A stretch of DNA of 64,000 nt from Aquamicrobium sp. (GCF_023954335.1 NZ_JAMLIE010000001.1:868001-932000), one strand, 5' to 3'. Positions 29,408-38,633 are shown, counted from the first letter of the stretch. Notes: a model not told the origin generated them from the letters alone. Made by a program: numbers and translations.

Positions 29408-29698
29408 TCAGCGCTCGTCCTCGGTGTTGAGGCGTTCGCGCAGCTCCTTGCCGGTCTTGAAGAACGGGACCCATTTCTCCTCGACCTCGACCGACTCGCC
29501 GGTGCGCGGATTGCGGCCGATGCGCGCCGGCCGGTTCTTGACCGAGAACGCGCCGAAGCCGCGCAGCTCGACGCGGTTGCCGGCGGCCAGCGCCTCCGTG
29601 ATCTCCTCGAAGATGGCGTTGACGATGTTTTCGACGTCACGCAGGAAAAGATGCGGATTGCGGTTGGCAATCGTCTGCACGAGTTCGGACTTGATCAT
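29408..29698 (-). CDS. ihfB: Integration host factor subunit beta
   Basis: This 96-aa DNA-bending protein has the DNABII fold, with VELRGFGAFSVKNRPARIGRNPRTGE carried as the beta-arm region (the RNPRTGE tip intercalates into DNA). MIKSELVQTIA at the N-terminus is typical of IhfB. I chose the ATG at 29698; the longer frame adds 11 unlikely residues. It lies between sppA and lapA on the same strand, a conserved order. Confidence 0.94.
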   Translation of the reverse strand: MIKSELVQTIANRNPHLFLRDVENIVNAIFEEITEALAAGNRVELRGFGAFSVKNRPARIGRNPRTGESVEVEEKWVPFFKTGKELRERLNTEDER

Positions 29699-29773
29699 CT
29701 TGGAGGCTCCACGCCGTGGGTCGGGCCGCATCTCGCGGAGAATCTCCGCTAGGCGGGTGTTTTGCTTGGGTTT

Positions 29774-30718
29774 TCAGTCCCTGAAAGAGCGGCCGGCAGG
29801 GTGCCAGACCGACACAAGCCCGTCAAGGAACAAGCGATCCGTTCCCGCCCGGTCCAGTCCGGTCAGCGCACCGATGACGCTCGCGGCCGACAGCGTCGAA
29901 AGCAGGCCGCCGCGCGGCTCCGGTTTCCACTCGATCACGTCGAGCTTGTCGTCGACGCCCTTCGAGGCGAGCCATTCGATCGCCTTCTCCTCGCCGCCGA
30001 GGCTGTCGACCAGCTTGCGCTCCAGCGCCTGCCGGCCGGTGAAGATCGAGCCGTCGGCAACGGCCAGCACCTCGGCGCGGCTGAGCGGCCGGCGCTCCTC
30101 GACCAGCCCGACGAACCAGTCGTAGCTGTCCATGACCAGCGCGCGCAGCATGGCGCGCTCCTCCTCGGTGGTGGGGGTGAAGGGCGACGGCTCGGCCTTG
30201 AGCGGCGACGATTTGACGCCCTCCAGCTTGACGCCGACCATGTCCATCAGCCCGGTGACGTCGGGGAACTGGACCAGCACGCCGATGGAGCCGACGATGG
30301 AGGACTGGCGCGCGACGATGTGGTCGGCGGCGCTGGCGATCATGTAGCCGGCAGACGCGGCGAGCGTGCCGACCTGCGCCACCACCGGCTTCTCGCCCGC
30401 CAGCTTGCGCACGGCCTCGTAGATCGCCTCGCCGCCGGCCGTGGTGCCGCCGGGCGAGTCGACGGTCACGATCACGCCCTTGACGTGCGCGGCCTCGCCG
30501 ATGCGCTTCAGCCGCTTCAGGAGCTCCTCGTTCTCGGTGATCGTGCCTTCGATCCTGACCCGCGCGATCTGGTCGGCGACGCTGAGGCTGTCGCGCATGG
30601 CGAAGGAAGCGGCGCCGGCGATGGCGAGCGCGGCGACGACGAACGCCGCGACGCGCCAGAAGGTCAGCTTGCGGCGCAGCCGCCTGCGGTCGATGATGTC
30701 GTCTGCACGGTTCGTCAT
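29774..30718 (-). CDS. sppA: Signal peptide peptidase SppA (short form)
   Basis: The 314-aa membrane-anchored serine protease cleaves leftover signal peptides. One N-terminal membrane helix (about 21-42) is followed by the S49 domain: VTVDSPGGTTAGGEA forms the oxyanion region, the nucleophile Ser is in TLAASAGYMIA and the general-base Lys in VKSSPLKAEPS. It has the single-domain length of the SppA_36K type. It is followed by ihfB and lapA. Confidence 0.93.
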   Translation of the reverse strand: MTNRADDIIDRRRLRRKLTFWRVAAFVVAALAIAGAASFAMRDSLSVADQIARVRIEGTITENEELLKRLKRIGEAAHVKGVIVTVDSPGGTTAGGEAIYEAVRKLAGEKPVVAQVGTLAASAGYMIASAADHIVARQSSIVGSIGVLVQFPDVTGLMDMVGVKLEGVKSSPLKAEPSPFTPTTEEERAMLRALVMDSYDWFVGLVEERRPLSRAEVLAVADGSIFTGRQALERKLVDSLGGEEKAIEWLASKGVDDKLDVIEWKPEPRGGLLSTLSAASVIGALTGLDRAGTDRLFLDGLVSVWHPAGRSFRD

Positions 30719-30985
30719 GGCACGCCTTTCTCCGACGCTTGCCGCCCCTCGGCGCTGCTTTTAGTGCAAGCCGGCGCGCGCCGGAAGGGGCATGCCGCTC
30801 CCCCGCCGCGCCCGGCAAGGCCGGGAGGCTTCCCCGCGCGGCGGCATATCTGTATGAATGCCGCTGAAACCATCCAATTATCACCATAATGGGGTGCAAG
30901 TCGAAGTCGCTACCATGCGGACGCAAAGAGGGTTGCCGGCGCGAAGGCCGGAACCGGTGAAGTCCGCCGCTTCGGGCATGAGGGC

Positions 30986-31732
30986 ATGAACATTTCGCAG
31001 GCACGGACGGACACCGGCAGTATGCGGCGGCCCGCGCAGGCCGACCCGGCGCGCGCGCACCGCGTGGAGCGGGCGTTCTCCGACGCGCGCCGGCATTCGC
31101 GCCGCGTGCGTCTGCTCAAGCGCGTCCTGCCCGTGGCCGCCTTGCTGATGATCGTCGTCTTCGCCGGCCGGTCGTGGCTGTGGACGCCGCAGGCGCTGCC
31201 CATCGACCTCAGCTCGCTCGCCATCGAGGACGGGCGGCTGGTGATGACCGATCCGAAGCTCGACGGGCTGACCGGCCGGGACGGACGGCCCTATTCGATG
31301 ACCGCCACCCGCGCCATCCAGGACATCGGCATGAGCGGGCGCATCGATCTCGAGGGCATCAACGCCAGGCTTCCCGTCGACGAGACGGGCTGGATGTCGG
31401 TCTCCGCCGCGTCGGGCGTGTTCGACCGCGAGGCCAACCGCCTCGCCATCGACAGCGAGCTGACCATGACCAGCGACGACGGCATGAAGGCGGTGCTCCA
31501 GTCGGCCGTCGTCGACGTCGCGGCGGGCAGCCTCGAAACACCCGACCCGGTCGACATTTCGCTCGACGGGGCGCACATAAGCGCGGACTCGATGTCGGTT
31601 CGCGACAAGGGGGCGGTGCTGGTTTTCGAGAACCGCGTCCGCATGACGATAGACGGCGGGCGCCTGCGCGGCACGCCGGCAGATAACGGGCGCCCGGGCG
31701 GCGCCGGGGCCGAGGGCGGGGAGACGCAATGA
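30986..31732 (+). CDS. lptC: LPS export ABC transporter periplasmic protein LptC
   Basis: This 248-aa protein has a basic cytoplasmic head, one membrane helix (about residues 48-66) and a periplasmic LptC-type beta-jellyroll domain (YSMTATRAIQDIG to ENRVRMTIDGGRL). It bridges the inner-membrane LPS extractor to LptA. Its 3' end overlaps lptA by 4 bp. The 267 bp before it show no gene. Confidence 0.85.
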   Translation: MNISQARTDTGSMRRPAQADPARAHRVERAFSDARRHSRRVRLLKRVLPVAALLMIVVFAGRSWLWTPQALPIDLSSLAIEDGRLVMTDPKLDGLTGRDGRPYSMTATRAIQDIGMSGRIDLEGINARLPVDETGWMSVSAASGVFDREANRLAIDSELTMTSDDGMKAVLQSAVVDVAAGSLETPDPVDISLDGAHISADSMSVRDKGAVLVFENRVRMTIDGGRLRGTPADNGRPGGAGAEGGETQ

Positions 31733-32295
31733 AGACCATGAAACGCATGCTGTCGCTGGCCCTGCCGCTCGCCTGCTCGCTCGCCGTGCTGGCCGGGCCG
31801 TCGCTGGCGCAGGACGCCGGGCGCATGACCGGCTTGAAGCTCGACGGCGACAAGCCGATCGAGATCGAGAGCGACCATCTCGAGGTGCGCGAGAATGACG
31901 GCCTCGCCGTGTTCACCGGCAATGTCGCCGTGACGCAGGGGCCGGTGCTGCTACGCTCCGGCAAGATGACGGTCTACTACGCTAAGGAAGGCGGCACCGG
32001 GTCCGCCGCCACCGGCTCGGCCAACATCGACCGCCTCGTCGTCGAGAACAAGGTCTATGTGAAGTCCGACACCCAGGTCGCCACCGCCGACCACGGCAGC
32101 TTCGACATGAAGAGCGAGGTGCTGGTGCTGACCGGCAAGGAGGTGGTGCTGTCCGAGGGCGACAACGTCATCGTCGGCTGCAAGCTGACGGTCAGGATGG
32201 CGACCGGCCTCGCCAACCTCGAAGGCTGCGGCGGCGCCGGAGGCGCCGGCCGGGTCAAGATGCTGCTCAAGCCCGGCTCGCAGGACCGCCGGTGA
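31729..32295 (+). CDS. lptA: LPS transport periplasmic protein LptA
   Basis: The 188-aa protein carries a signal peptide (about residues 1-28, ending LAQ) and the OstA/LptA fold (PIEIESDHLEVRENDGLAVFTGNV). It forms the periplasmic bridge that carries LPS to the outer membrane. The overlap with lptC and lptB indicates coupled translation. Confidence 0.9.
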   Translation: MKTMKRMLSLALPLACSLAVLAGPSLAQDAGRMTGLKLDGDKPIEIESDHLEVRENDGLAVFTGNVAVTQGPVLLRSGKMTVYYAKEGGTGSAATGSANIDRLVVENKVYVKSDTQVATADHGSFDMKSEVLVLTGKEVVLSEGDNVIVGCKLTVRMATGLANLEGCGGAGGAGRVKMLLKPGSQDRR

Positions 32296-33086
32296 AGCTC
32301 CCGACGCTTCTGCGCAGGCCGGCCGCGAAAGCGCCCGCCGAGCGGCCCGACCGCGAGCGCTTCCGCGGCACCATGATCGCGCGCGGCCTGACCAAGAGCT
32401 ACAAGGGCCGGCAGGTCGTCAACGGCGTGTCGTTCGGCGTGCGCGCCGGCGAGGCGGTCGGCCTGCTCGGGCCGAACGGAGCCGGCAAGACCACCTGCTT
32501 CTACATGGTCACCGGCCTCGTGCCGGTCGATCAGGGCACCATCGAGATCGACGGCTACGACGTCACCGCGCTGCCGATGTACCGGCGCGCGCGGCTCGGC
32601 ATCGGCTACCTGCCGCAGGAGGCGTCGATCTTCCGCGGCCTTTCGGTCGAGAACAACATCCGCGCCATCCTCGAGATGACCGAGAAGGGCCGCAAGGCGC
32701 GCGAGCGCCGGCTGGACGAACTGCTGGAGGAGTTCCACATCGCGCATCTGCGCAAGTCGCCATCGATCGCGCTGTCGGGCGGCGAGCGCCGCCGGCTGGA
32801 GATCGCCCGGGCGCTGGCGTCGAACCCGAACTTCATGCTGCTCGACGAGCCGTTCGCCGGCGTCGACCCCATCGCAGTCTCCGATATCCAGCAGCTCGTG
32901 CGCCATCTGACCGCGCGCGGCATCGGCGTCCTGATCACCGATCACAACGTCCGCGAGACGCTCGGCCTCGTCGAGCGCGCCTACATCATCCATGCCGGAC
33001 AGGTGCTGACTCACGGCGTCCCGGCCGAGATCGTCGAGAACCCCGACGTGCGCCGGCTCTATCTCGGCGAATCCTTCAGCCTGTAG
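32292..33086 (+). CDS. lptB: LPS export ABC transporter ATP-binding protein LptB
   Basis: The 264-aa ATPase powers LPS extraction by LptFG. It has Walker A GPNGAGKTTCFYM, the Q-loop GYLPQEASIFRGL, signature LSGGERRRLEIARAL, Walker B MLLDEPFAGVDP and the H-loop TDHNVRET. The start is a GTG at 32292 overlapping the lptA stop (GTGA). A 25-residue N-terminal extension rich in Arg and Pro precedes the ABC fold. It is followed by rpoN. Confidence 0.94.
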   Translation: MKLPTLLRRPAAKAPAERPDRERFRGTMIARGLTKSYKGRQVVNGVSFGVRAGEAVGLLGPNGAGKTTCFYMVTGLVPVDQGTIEIDGYDVTALPMYRRARLGIGYLPQEASIFRGLSVENNIRAILEMTEKGRKARERRLDELLEEFHIAHLRKSPSIALSGGERRRLEIARALASNPNFMLLDEPFAGVDPIAVSDIQQLVRHLTARGIGVLITDHNVRETLGLVERAYIIHAGQVLTHGVPAEIVENPDVRRLYLGESFSL

Positions 33087-33182
33087 CGCGCCCCGAAGCC
33101 CAAGCGAGAAACCGTTCGCCGGCGCTTGACAAGCAAAAGCCGGGCCAGTTTCATGTCGCACTGCGGCATGGGGAAACACCGG

Positions 33183-34721
33183 ATGGCACTCAGCGCCAAA
33201 CTGCAACTGCGCCAGGCGCAATCGCTGACCATGACGCCGCAGCTCATGCAGTCGATCCGCCTGTTGCAGTTCACCCATGCCGAGCTCGAGCGCTTCATCG
33301 AGGACGAGATCGAAAAGAACCCGCTGCTGGAACGGCCGGAGGCGGAAGGCGACGGGGCGGCCGTCGAGCCGCAAGGCGACGGGGGGGCTAACGAGCCGCC
33401 CGCCGGCGAGGCGGCGGCCGAGCGGCTCGACCGCATGTTCGACGAGGCCGGCATCAGCGCCGAGACCATGTCGGAACGGCTCGATTCCTCGATGGAAAAC
33501 GTCTTTCCCGACGATCCCGGCACGGAAGAGCGCATCGGGCCGGACCTCGCCGGCCAGTGGAAATCGGCGTCGGGCGCGTCCGGCGGGCCGGACGATTTCG
33601 ACATGGACGCCTTCGCCGCCGTGCCGCCCTCGCTCGCCGGCCATGTCGCCGAGCAGATCGCCTTCGCCTTCCACGATCCCACCGAGCGGCTGATCGCGTC
33701 GGAGCTGGCCGACGCGCTCGACGATTCCGGCTATCTCCAGGCCGATATCGCCGGGCTGGCGCAGCGCCTCGGCTGCGCGCAGGAGGCGGTCGAGGCCGTC
33801 CTCGCCGCCTGCCAGGGTTTCGATCCGCCGGGGCTGTTCGCCCGCGACCTCGCTGAATGCCTCGCGCTCCAGCTCAAGGCGCGCGACCGCTTCGACCCGG
33901 CGATGCGGGCGATGGTCGCCAATCTCGAGCTGGTGGCGCGGCGCGACTTCGTCCAGCTGCGGCGGCTGTGCGGCGTCGGCGACGAGGACCTGCTCGACAT
34001 GATCGCCGAGATCCGCCGGCTCGACCCGCGCCCCGGCACCGCCTTCACCGCCCAACCGGCCGATGCGGTGGTGCCGGACGTGATCGTGCGCCGCGCCGCC
34101 GACGGCGGCTGGGCGGTCGAGCTCAATCCCGACGCGCTGCCGGCCGTCCTCGTCAACCAGAGCTATTTCGCCCATGTCTCGAAGCACGCGACGAGCGAGG
34201 CCGACCGGGCGTTCCTCGCCGAATGCATGCAGAACGCCAACTGGCTGACGCGCAGCCTCGACCAGCGGGCCCGCACCATCCTGAAAGTGGCGAGCGAGAT
34301 CGTGCGCCGGCAGGACGCCTTTCTCGTCCATGGCGTCCGGCACCTGCGGCCGCTCAACCTGAAGGACGTGGCCGAGGCGATCGGCATGCACGAATCGACC
34401 GTCAGCCGGGTTACCGCCAACAAGTACATGATGACCCCGCGCGGCGCGTTCGAGCTGCGACGCTTCTTCTCGGTGGCCATCGCCTCGACCGAAGGGGGCG
34501 ACGCCCATTCCTCAACGGCGGTGCGCGACCTGATCCGCGAGCTGATCGAGGCGGAAACGCCCGACGACGTGCTCTCCGACGACGCGATTGTGGATATGTT
34601 GAGGAAAAGAAGCATCGACATCGCCCGGCGCACCGTCGCCAAATATCGGGAAGGCATGGACATTCCGTCCTCGGTCCAGCGCCGGCGCGAGAAGCGCGCC
34701 CTTGCCGCCGTGCGGCGTTGA
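33183..34721 (+). CDS. rpoN: RNA polymerase sigma-54 factor
   Basis: The 512-aa sigma factor directs transcription of nitrogen-related and other activator-dependent genes. Region I is glutamine- and leucine-rich (LQLRQAQSLTMTPQLMQSIRLLQ), an acidic region II follows, and the C-terminus has a helix-turn-helix (VAEAIGMHESTVSR) and the RpoN box (ARRTVAKYR). I chose the ATG at 33183, since MALSAKLQLRQ is the family start; in-frame ATGs at 33153 and 33168 are alternatives. Placement between lptB and hpf is the standard alphaproteobacterial order. Confidence 0.95.
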   Translation: MALSAKLQLRQAQSLTMTPQLMQSIRLLQFTHAELERFIEDEIEKNPLLERPEAEGDGAAVEPQGDGGANEPPAGEAAAERLDRMFDEAGISAETMSERLDSSMENVFPDDPGTEERIGPDLAGQWKSASGASGGPDDFDMDAFAAVPPSLAGHVAEQIAFAFHDPTERLIASELADALDDSGYLQADIAGLAQRLGCAQEAVEAVLAACQGFDPPGLFARDLAECLALQLKARDRFDPAMRAMVANLELVARRDFVQLRRLCGVGDEDLLDMIAEIRRLDPRPGTAFTAQPADAVVPDVIVRRAADGGWAVELNPDALPAVLVNQSYFAHVSKHATSEADRAFLAECMQNANWLTRSLDQRARTILKVASEIVRRQDAFLVHGVRHLRPLNLKDVAEAIGMHESTVSRVTANKYMMTPRGAFELRRFFSVAIASTEGGDAHSSTAVRDLIRELIEAETPDDVLSDDAIVDMLRKRSIDIARRTVAKYREGMDIPSSVQRRREKRALAAVRR

Positions 34722-34778
34722 AAAACCCCGCCGTGCGGCGCTGAAAGGCCCGGTCGGCGGGCGCTCCGGGGCCTCGCG

Positions 34779-34807
34779 TTGACAAGCCGATGCAAAACGG
34801 ACTAGAA
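34779..34807 (+). promoter_or_regulatory. Sigma-70-like promoter for hpf-ptsN
   Basis: TTGACA at 34779-34784 is followed 17 bp later by CTAGAA (34802-34807), a good housekeeping promoter match by spacing. It would give a leader of about 185 nt before hpf, separate from rpoN transcription. Confidence 0.45.
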
Positions 34808-34997
34808 GCGCGGCCGCATGCGCCGGGTGGCCGAAACGGGGTTCCCGCGCTGTGGCGCCGTTGACGTGGGCGCCGGTGGCGTAGCCGGAAGCCGACGCCC
34901 GAGCCGCCGAAAACCTTGAGTGTGCCGACCACAGGTATAAACTCGACAGCAGTCGGAATCCCGAGAGAGAACCAGCACAAGAAAAGGTCAGTTCGAC

Positions 34998-35582
34998 ATG
35001 AGCCTGCGCATCTCCGGTAAGCACATGGATATTGGCGACGCCTTCCGCGTCAAGATCGAGGGCCGCATCGAGGATGCGGTCAATAAATACTTCGACGGCG
35101 GCTATGGTGGGACCGTGACCGTGGAGAAGAATGGCTCGCGGTTCTCCGCCGACTGCCTCGTTCATCTCGACACCGGCATCTCGTTGCAGGCGAGCGGCCA
35201 GGCGCAGGACCCGCAGCTTGCCTTCGACGCCGCCGCCGAGCGCGTCGAGAAGCGGCTGCGCCGCTACAAGCGCCGCCTGAAGGAGCATCCCGTTTCGGCC
35301 GCGGCCGAGTGGATCGATCTCGACTATCGCGTCGTCGCTCCCGTCGCCGGCGAGGACGAGGAGGTCCCGGTCGACTACGCGCCGGCCGTCGTCGCCGAAT
35401 CGACCGTTGCGCTGAAGACCATGTCGGTGGCCGACGCGGTCATCGAGCTCGACACCAGGGACGGCCCCGTTGTGGTGTTCCGCAATGGCGGCAACGGGCA
35501 CGTCAACGTCGTCTACCGCCGGGCCGACGGCAATATCGGCTGGATAGACACCTCGTCGGCGGCGAACTCGGCCTCGCGCTGA
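34998..35582 (+). CDS. hpf: Long-form ribosome hibernation promoting factor
   Basis: The 194-aa protein has an N-terminal S30AE domain (MSLRISGKHMDIGDAFR to about residue 100, ending in a basic RRYKRRLKEH helix) and a C-terminal dimerisation domain (MSVADAVIELDTRDGPVVVFRN). The long form makes 100S ribosome dimers in stationary phase. It is downstream of rpoN and upstream of ptsN; the rpoN link is a common nitrogen/energy regulatory arrangement. Confidence 0.93.
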   Translation: MSLRISGKHMDIGDAFRVKIEGRIEDAVNKYFDGGYGGTVTVEKNGSRFSADCLVHLDTGISLQASGQAQDPQLAFDAAAERVEKRLRRYKRRLKEHPVSAAAEWIDLDYRVVAPVAGEDEEVPVDYAPAVVAESTVALKTMSVADAVIELDTRDGPVVVFRNGGNGHVNVVYRRADGNIGWIDTSSAANSASR

Positions 35583-35658
35583 TCGCCGCGCTCTCGACCG
35601 GACCGCAGGCGGGGCTTGCGTTGCGGCAAACGGGCAGAGCAGGAAGGATGACCTGAAA

Positions 35659-36123
35659 ATGGATCTGAACGACCTGATCGAGGTTTCGGCGGTGATGCCG
35701 GCCTTGAAGGCGAATTCCAAGAAGCAGCTTCTGCAATTGCTGGCCGAGAAGGCCGCCGCCGTCACCGGCCTGCCGGAGCGCGAGGTGTTCGACACCATCC
35801 TCCAGCGCGAGCGGCTGGGCTCTACCGGGGTCGGCAACGGCATCGCCATCCCCCACGGCAAGCTCGCCGGCATCTCCCGCATCACCGGCATCTTCGCGCG
35901 GCTGGAAACCCCGGTCGACTTCGAATCGCTCGACGACCAGCCGGTCGATCTCGTCTTCCTGCTGCTGGCGCCCGAGGGCGCCGGCGCCGATCACCTGAAG
36001 GCGCTGTCGCGCATCGCCCGCGTGCTACGGGATCCCGACACGGTGGCCAAGATTCGCGCGACGCGCGAGGCCGATGCGATCCACACCCTGCTGTCGCAGG
36101 CGCCGACATCGCAGATCGCCTGA
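35659..36123 (+). CDS. ptsN: PTS-Ntr phosphocarrier enzyme IIA
   Basis: This 154-aa regulatory PTS component receives a phosphate from NPr on His66 (GNGIAIPHGKL) and controls processes such as potassium uptake and nitrogen metabolism rather than sugar import. The PTS_EIIA_2 fold covers nearly the whole chain. It closes the lptC-ptsN block and is followed by a strong hairpin terminator. Confidence 0.93.
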   Translation: MDLNDLIEVSAVMPALKANSKKQLLQLLAEKAAAVTGLPEREVFDTILQRERLGSTGVGNGIAIPHGKLAGISRITGIFARLETPVDFESLDDQPVDLVFLLLAPEGAGADHLKALSRIARVLRDPDTVAKIRATREADAIHTLLSQAPTSQIA

Positions 36124-36190
36124 GCGTGCTTCGCGGCCGGGCGGGATCGTCCGGCGTCGTGTCGGCCGCCGCTTGGCGCTGCCATTCCCG

Positions 36191-36216
36191 AAAGGCGGCC
36201 TTCAGGGCCGCCTTTT
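36191..36216 (+). terminator. Rho-independent terminator after ptsN
   Basis: A perfect 10-bp stem (AAAGGCGGCC at 36191-36200, GGCCGCCTTT at 36206-36215) closes a TTCAG loop and ends in T. Since the next gene is convergent, it may serve both directions. Confidence 0.85.
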
Positions 36217-36236
36217 CGATTCCCGGACCTCGATCT

Positions 36237-36494
36237 TCAGTGCGTGCTGACCGGGGTCAGGTCGTTCTGGATCGCGCCGGCCAGCGCGGCGTCGCGCGCG
36301 TCGGTCAGCATGATCGGCCGCCCGTCGGCGGCGAAGACGGCCCACAGCTTGGTGCCGGGCGCGATATGCGGCATGCCGGGGAACCGGCCGGCGAGCTCCG
36401 CGCCGTCGATCTCGCGCAGATAGGCGAGCGAGCCTTCTCCGAGATGCGCGAGTTCCGCGGGGGTCAGGGCAGGGGTCTTGTCGTTGTCAGTCAT
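36237..36494 (-). CDS. DUF1150 family protein
   Basis: This small 85-aa protein of unknown function matches the DUF1150 family (LTPAELAHLGEGSLAYLREIDG and LWAVFAADGRPIMLTDARDAA). AAGGAGG lies 6 nt before its ATG. It follows the Hsp20-type gene by 76 bp on the same strand, a pairing frequent in rhizobia that suggests a role in heat or protein stress. Confidence 0.8.
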   Translation of the reverse strand: MTDNDKTPALTPAELAHLGEGSLAYLREIDGAELAGRFPGMPHIAPGTKLWAVFAADGRPIMLTDARDAALAGAIQNDLTPVSTH

Positions 36495-36570
36495 GTCAGC
36501 CTCCTTCTTTGCGGGGCGTCCATAAGACCGGCCCGCAGCAGAGCTTTCCTTGTTCCGGTGCGGCCGGAAC

Positions 36571-36993
36571 TCAGTCTTTCACCGAAATGTTTATTTTCCG
36601 TACCAGCCGGTCCGGCTCCGGTCGGTCGAGGTCGATGGCGAGCAGGCCGTTCTTCAGCTGGGCCCCCGTCACCCGCATGCCGTCGGCAAGGACGAAGACG
36701 CGCTGGAACTGGCGCGCGGCGATGCCGCGATGCAGGAACTGGCGCTCGGTGTCGTCGTTCTGGCGGCCGCGCACCACGAGCTCGCTGTCTTCCAGCGTCA
36801 CCTCGAGGTCGGCCTCGCAGAAGCCGGCCACGGCGAGGGTGATCCGCAGGCGGTCGCCGCTCTCGCCGCCGGCGAGGCGCTCGATATTGTAGGGCGGATA
36901 GCCGTCGCCGCTCTTGGCGACGCGCTCCAGCGTCTTCTCGATGGCGTCGAAGCCGAGCAGGAGCGGGCTGGAAAAGGGTGTGACGCGGGTCAT
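36571..36993 (-). CDS. Small heat-shock protein, Hsp20/IbpA type
   Basis: The 140-aa chaperone has an alpha-crystallin domain from YNIERLAGGESGDRLRITLAVAGF to about residue 130, including LEVTLEDSELVVRGRQ and the GIAARQFQRVFVLAD strand, and the class A rhizobial N-terminus (TPFSSPLLLGFDAIEKTL). It binds unfolding proteins without ATP. I chose the ATG at 36993; an upstream ATG would add 19 residues. No ROSE-type leader was identified with confidence. Confidence 0.88.
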   Translation of the reverse strand: MTRVTPFSSPLLLGFDAIEKTLERVAKSGDGYPPYNIERLAGGESGDRLRITLAVAGFCEADLEVTLEDSELVVRGRQNDDTERQFLHRGIAARQFQRVFVLADGMRVTGAQLKNGLLAIDLDRPEPDRLVRKINISVKD

Positions 36994-37108
36994 GCGAAGC
37001 GTGTCCTCGAAGAGCGACTGTCGGCGTGAAGACCCAGACGGCGCCTTCACTTGCCCAAGATATGGTCTGTCGCGGTTTCGAGTTCAAGCGGGGACGGTGG
37101 CTGCCGCT

Positions 37109-37450
37109 TCACTTGCCCTCGATCTCGGCCGCCAGCGCCTCGATATGCGGGGCGGCTGCGGCTTCCACCGCCCGCTCGATGGCGCGGTAGCGCGCGACGA
37201 CGGCGAGGCCGGTCGGGGTCAGTTGCGCGCCGCCGCCGCTGCGCCCGCCCTTCTGGGTGGCTAGCACCGGCTTGCCGAAGATGGTGTTCATCTCCTCGAC
37301 GAGGTCCCAGGCCCGCTTGTAGGACATGTTCATCCGCCGCGCGCCGGCGGAGATCGAGCCGAAGGCGGCGATCTGCTCCAGAAGCTCGACCTTGCCGTGG
37401 CCGATCTGGCCCTCTGGGTCGAACCTGATCTTGAAGGTGAAGGTGGGCAC
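37109..37450 (-). CDS. modE: ModE-like molybdate-responsive regulator, DNA-binding domain only
   Basis: The 113-aa protein is a LysR-type winged helix-turn-helix (GKVELLEQIAAFGSISAGARRMNMSYKRAWDLVEEMN) like the N-terminal half of ModE; the molybdate-binding TOBE half is missing, a form common in alphaproteobacteria. It lies 76 bp beyond the 3' end of modC on the same strand and is the best candidate for binding the palindrome at 40217-40250. How it senses molybdate without the TOBE domain is not clear from the sequence. Confidence 0.85.
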   Translation of the reverse strand: MPTFTFKIRFDPEGQIGHGKVELLEQIAAFGSISAGARRMNMSYKRAWDLVEEMNTIFGKPVLATQKGGRSGGGAQLTPTGLAVVARYRAIERAVEAAAAPHIEALAAEIEGK

Positions 37451-37526
37451 GGGCGGACATCCTCGCGATGACGGGCTGCCCGCCTGTTATGCCGCAACCG
37501 CGCCCGGATCGCTACATTCCTGGTCG

Positions 37527-38633
37527 CTACCGCCGCGCGGGCGCTGCCGCCGTCGCTGCCGGGTCGAAGGTCGCGGTCTTGACGATGGCGAAGACCTCGG
37601 CGCCCGGCGCGAGCCCAAGCGTGTCGAGCGAGCGGCGGGTGATGCGGGCCACGAGCTCTTCGCCGCCATGGTCGAGCCGCACCAGCGCCTGCGGCCCGTC
37701 GTCGCTCGCGATCGAGGCGATCCGCGCTTTGAGGACGTTGAGCGCGCTGATGTCGTGCGGCCGCTCGCGCGCCAGCATCACGTCGCGGGCGCGCACCCGC
37801 ACGCGCAGCCGCGCCCCGGCCGGTGCGTCGGCCTTCGGCAGGCGCCATTCGCCGCCGCCGGCCGAGCGCATCAGCGACAGGCCGTAGCCTTCGTCGGGCT
37901 CGACCATCACGAGCTCGATCAGTGCGCTTTCCCCGTCCTGCTCCTTGCCGCCGGGCAGGTTGAGCAGCGGCAGCACCCGCGCCGCCGGGCCGCTGGCCGC
38001 CACCTTGCCCTCGGCGAGCGCGACGATGTCGGTGGCGAGCCGCGCCACCTCGGCGATGGAATGGCTGACATAGACGATGGGAATGTCCGCCTCGTCGCGC
38101 AGCGTCTCGATATAGGGCATGATCTCGGCCTTGCGCGCCTCGTCGAGTGAGGCCAGCGGCTCGTCCATCAGGATCAGCCTCGGGCTGGCGACCAGCGCCC
38201 GGCCGATGGCGACGCGCTGCTTCTCTCCGCCCGAAAGCCGGCCCGGCCGCCGGTCGAGCAGATGGCCGATGCCCAGCAGCTCGACCACGGCGCCGAAATC
38301 GGCGTAGCGTTCGCCCGCCGGGGTGAAGAAGCGCCCGTAATTCAGGTTCTGCGCCACGGTCATGTGCGGGAACAGCCGCGCGTCCTGGAAGACGTAGCCG
38401 ATGCGCCGTTTGTGCGCCGGCACGAAGACCCCGGCCTCCACGTCGACCAGCACGCGGCCGTTGACGGCGATGCGGCCCGTATCCGGGCGGGTGAGACCGC
38501 CGATCAGGTTGATGAGCGAGGTCTTGCCCGAGCCGGAATGGCCGAACAGCGCGATCAGCCGCCCGTCACTCTCGAAGCGGGCCTCCAGCGCGAACTTCCC
38601 TAGGCGGTGGACGACGTCGATCTCGATCGTCAT
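37527..38633 (-). CDS. modC: Molybdate ABC transporter ATP-binding protein ModC
   Basis: This 368-aa ATPase powers molybdate uptake. It has Walker A GHSGSGKTS near 30-38, signature LSGGEKQRVAIGRALV, Walker B LILMDEPLASLD and the H-loop VYVSHSIAEV, followed by a C-terminal MOP/TOBE oxyanion-binding domain (RARDVMLARERPHDISALNVLKA). The ATG at 38633 overlaps the modB stop by 4 bp. Confidence 0.94.
   Translation of the reverse strand: MTIEIDVVHRLGKFALEARFESDGRLIALFGHSGSGKTSLINLIGGLTRPDTGRIAVNGRVLVDVEAGVFVPAHKRRIGYVFQDARLFPHMTVAQNLNYGRFFTPAGERYADFGAVVELLGIGHLLDRRPGRLSGGEKQRVAIGRALVASPRLILMDEPLASLDEARKAEIMPYIETLRDEADIPIVYVSHSIAEVARLATDIVALAEGKVAASGPAARVLPLLNLPGGKEQDGESALIELVMVEPDEGYGLSLMRSAGGGEWRLPKADAPAGARLRVRVRARDVMLARERPHDISALNVLKARIASIASDDGPQALVRLDHGGEELVARITRRSLDTLGLAPGAEVFAIVKTATFDPAATAAAPARR

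Noticed and set aside
29044..29752. C-terminal extension of the alpha/beta hydrolase as a real domain
   Set aside because: It is antisense to lapA and ihfB, rich in Arg/Glu/Gln without pattern, and explained by one missing base before a nearby TGA.
30881..31729. 282-codon frame opposite lptC
   Set aside because: Covers lptC in antisense and shows no family features, while lptC has neighbours and overlaps that fit its operon.
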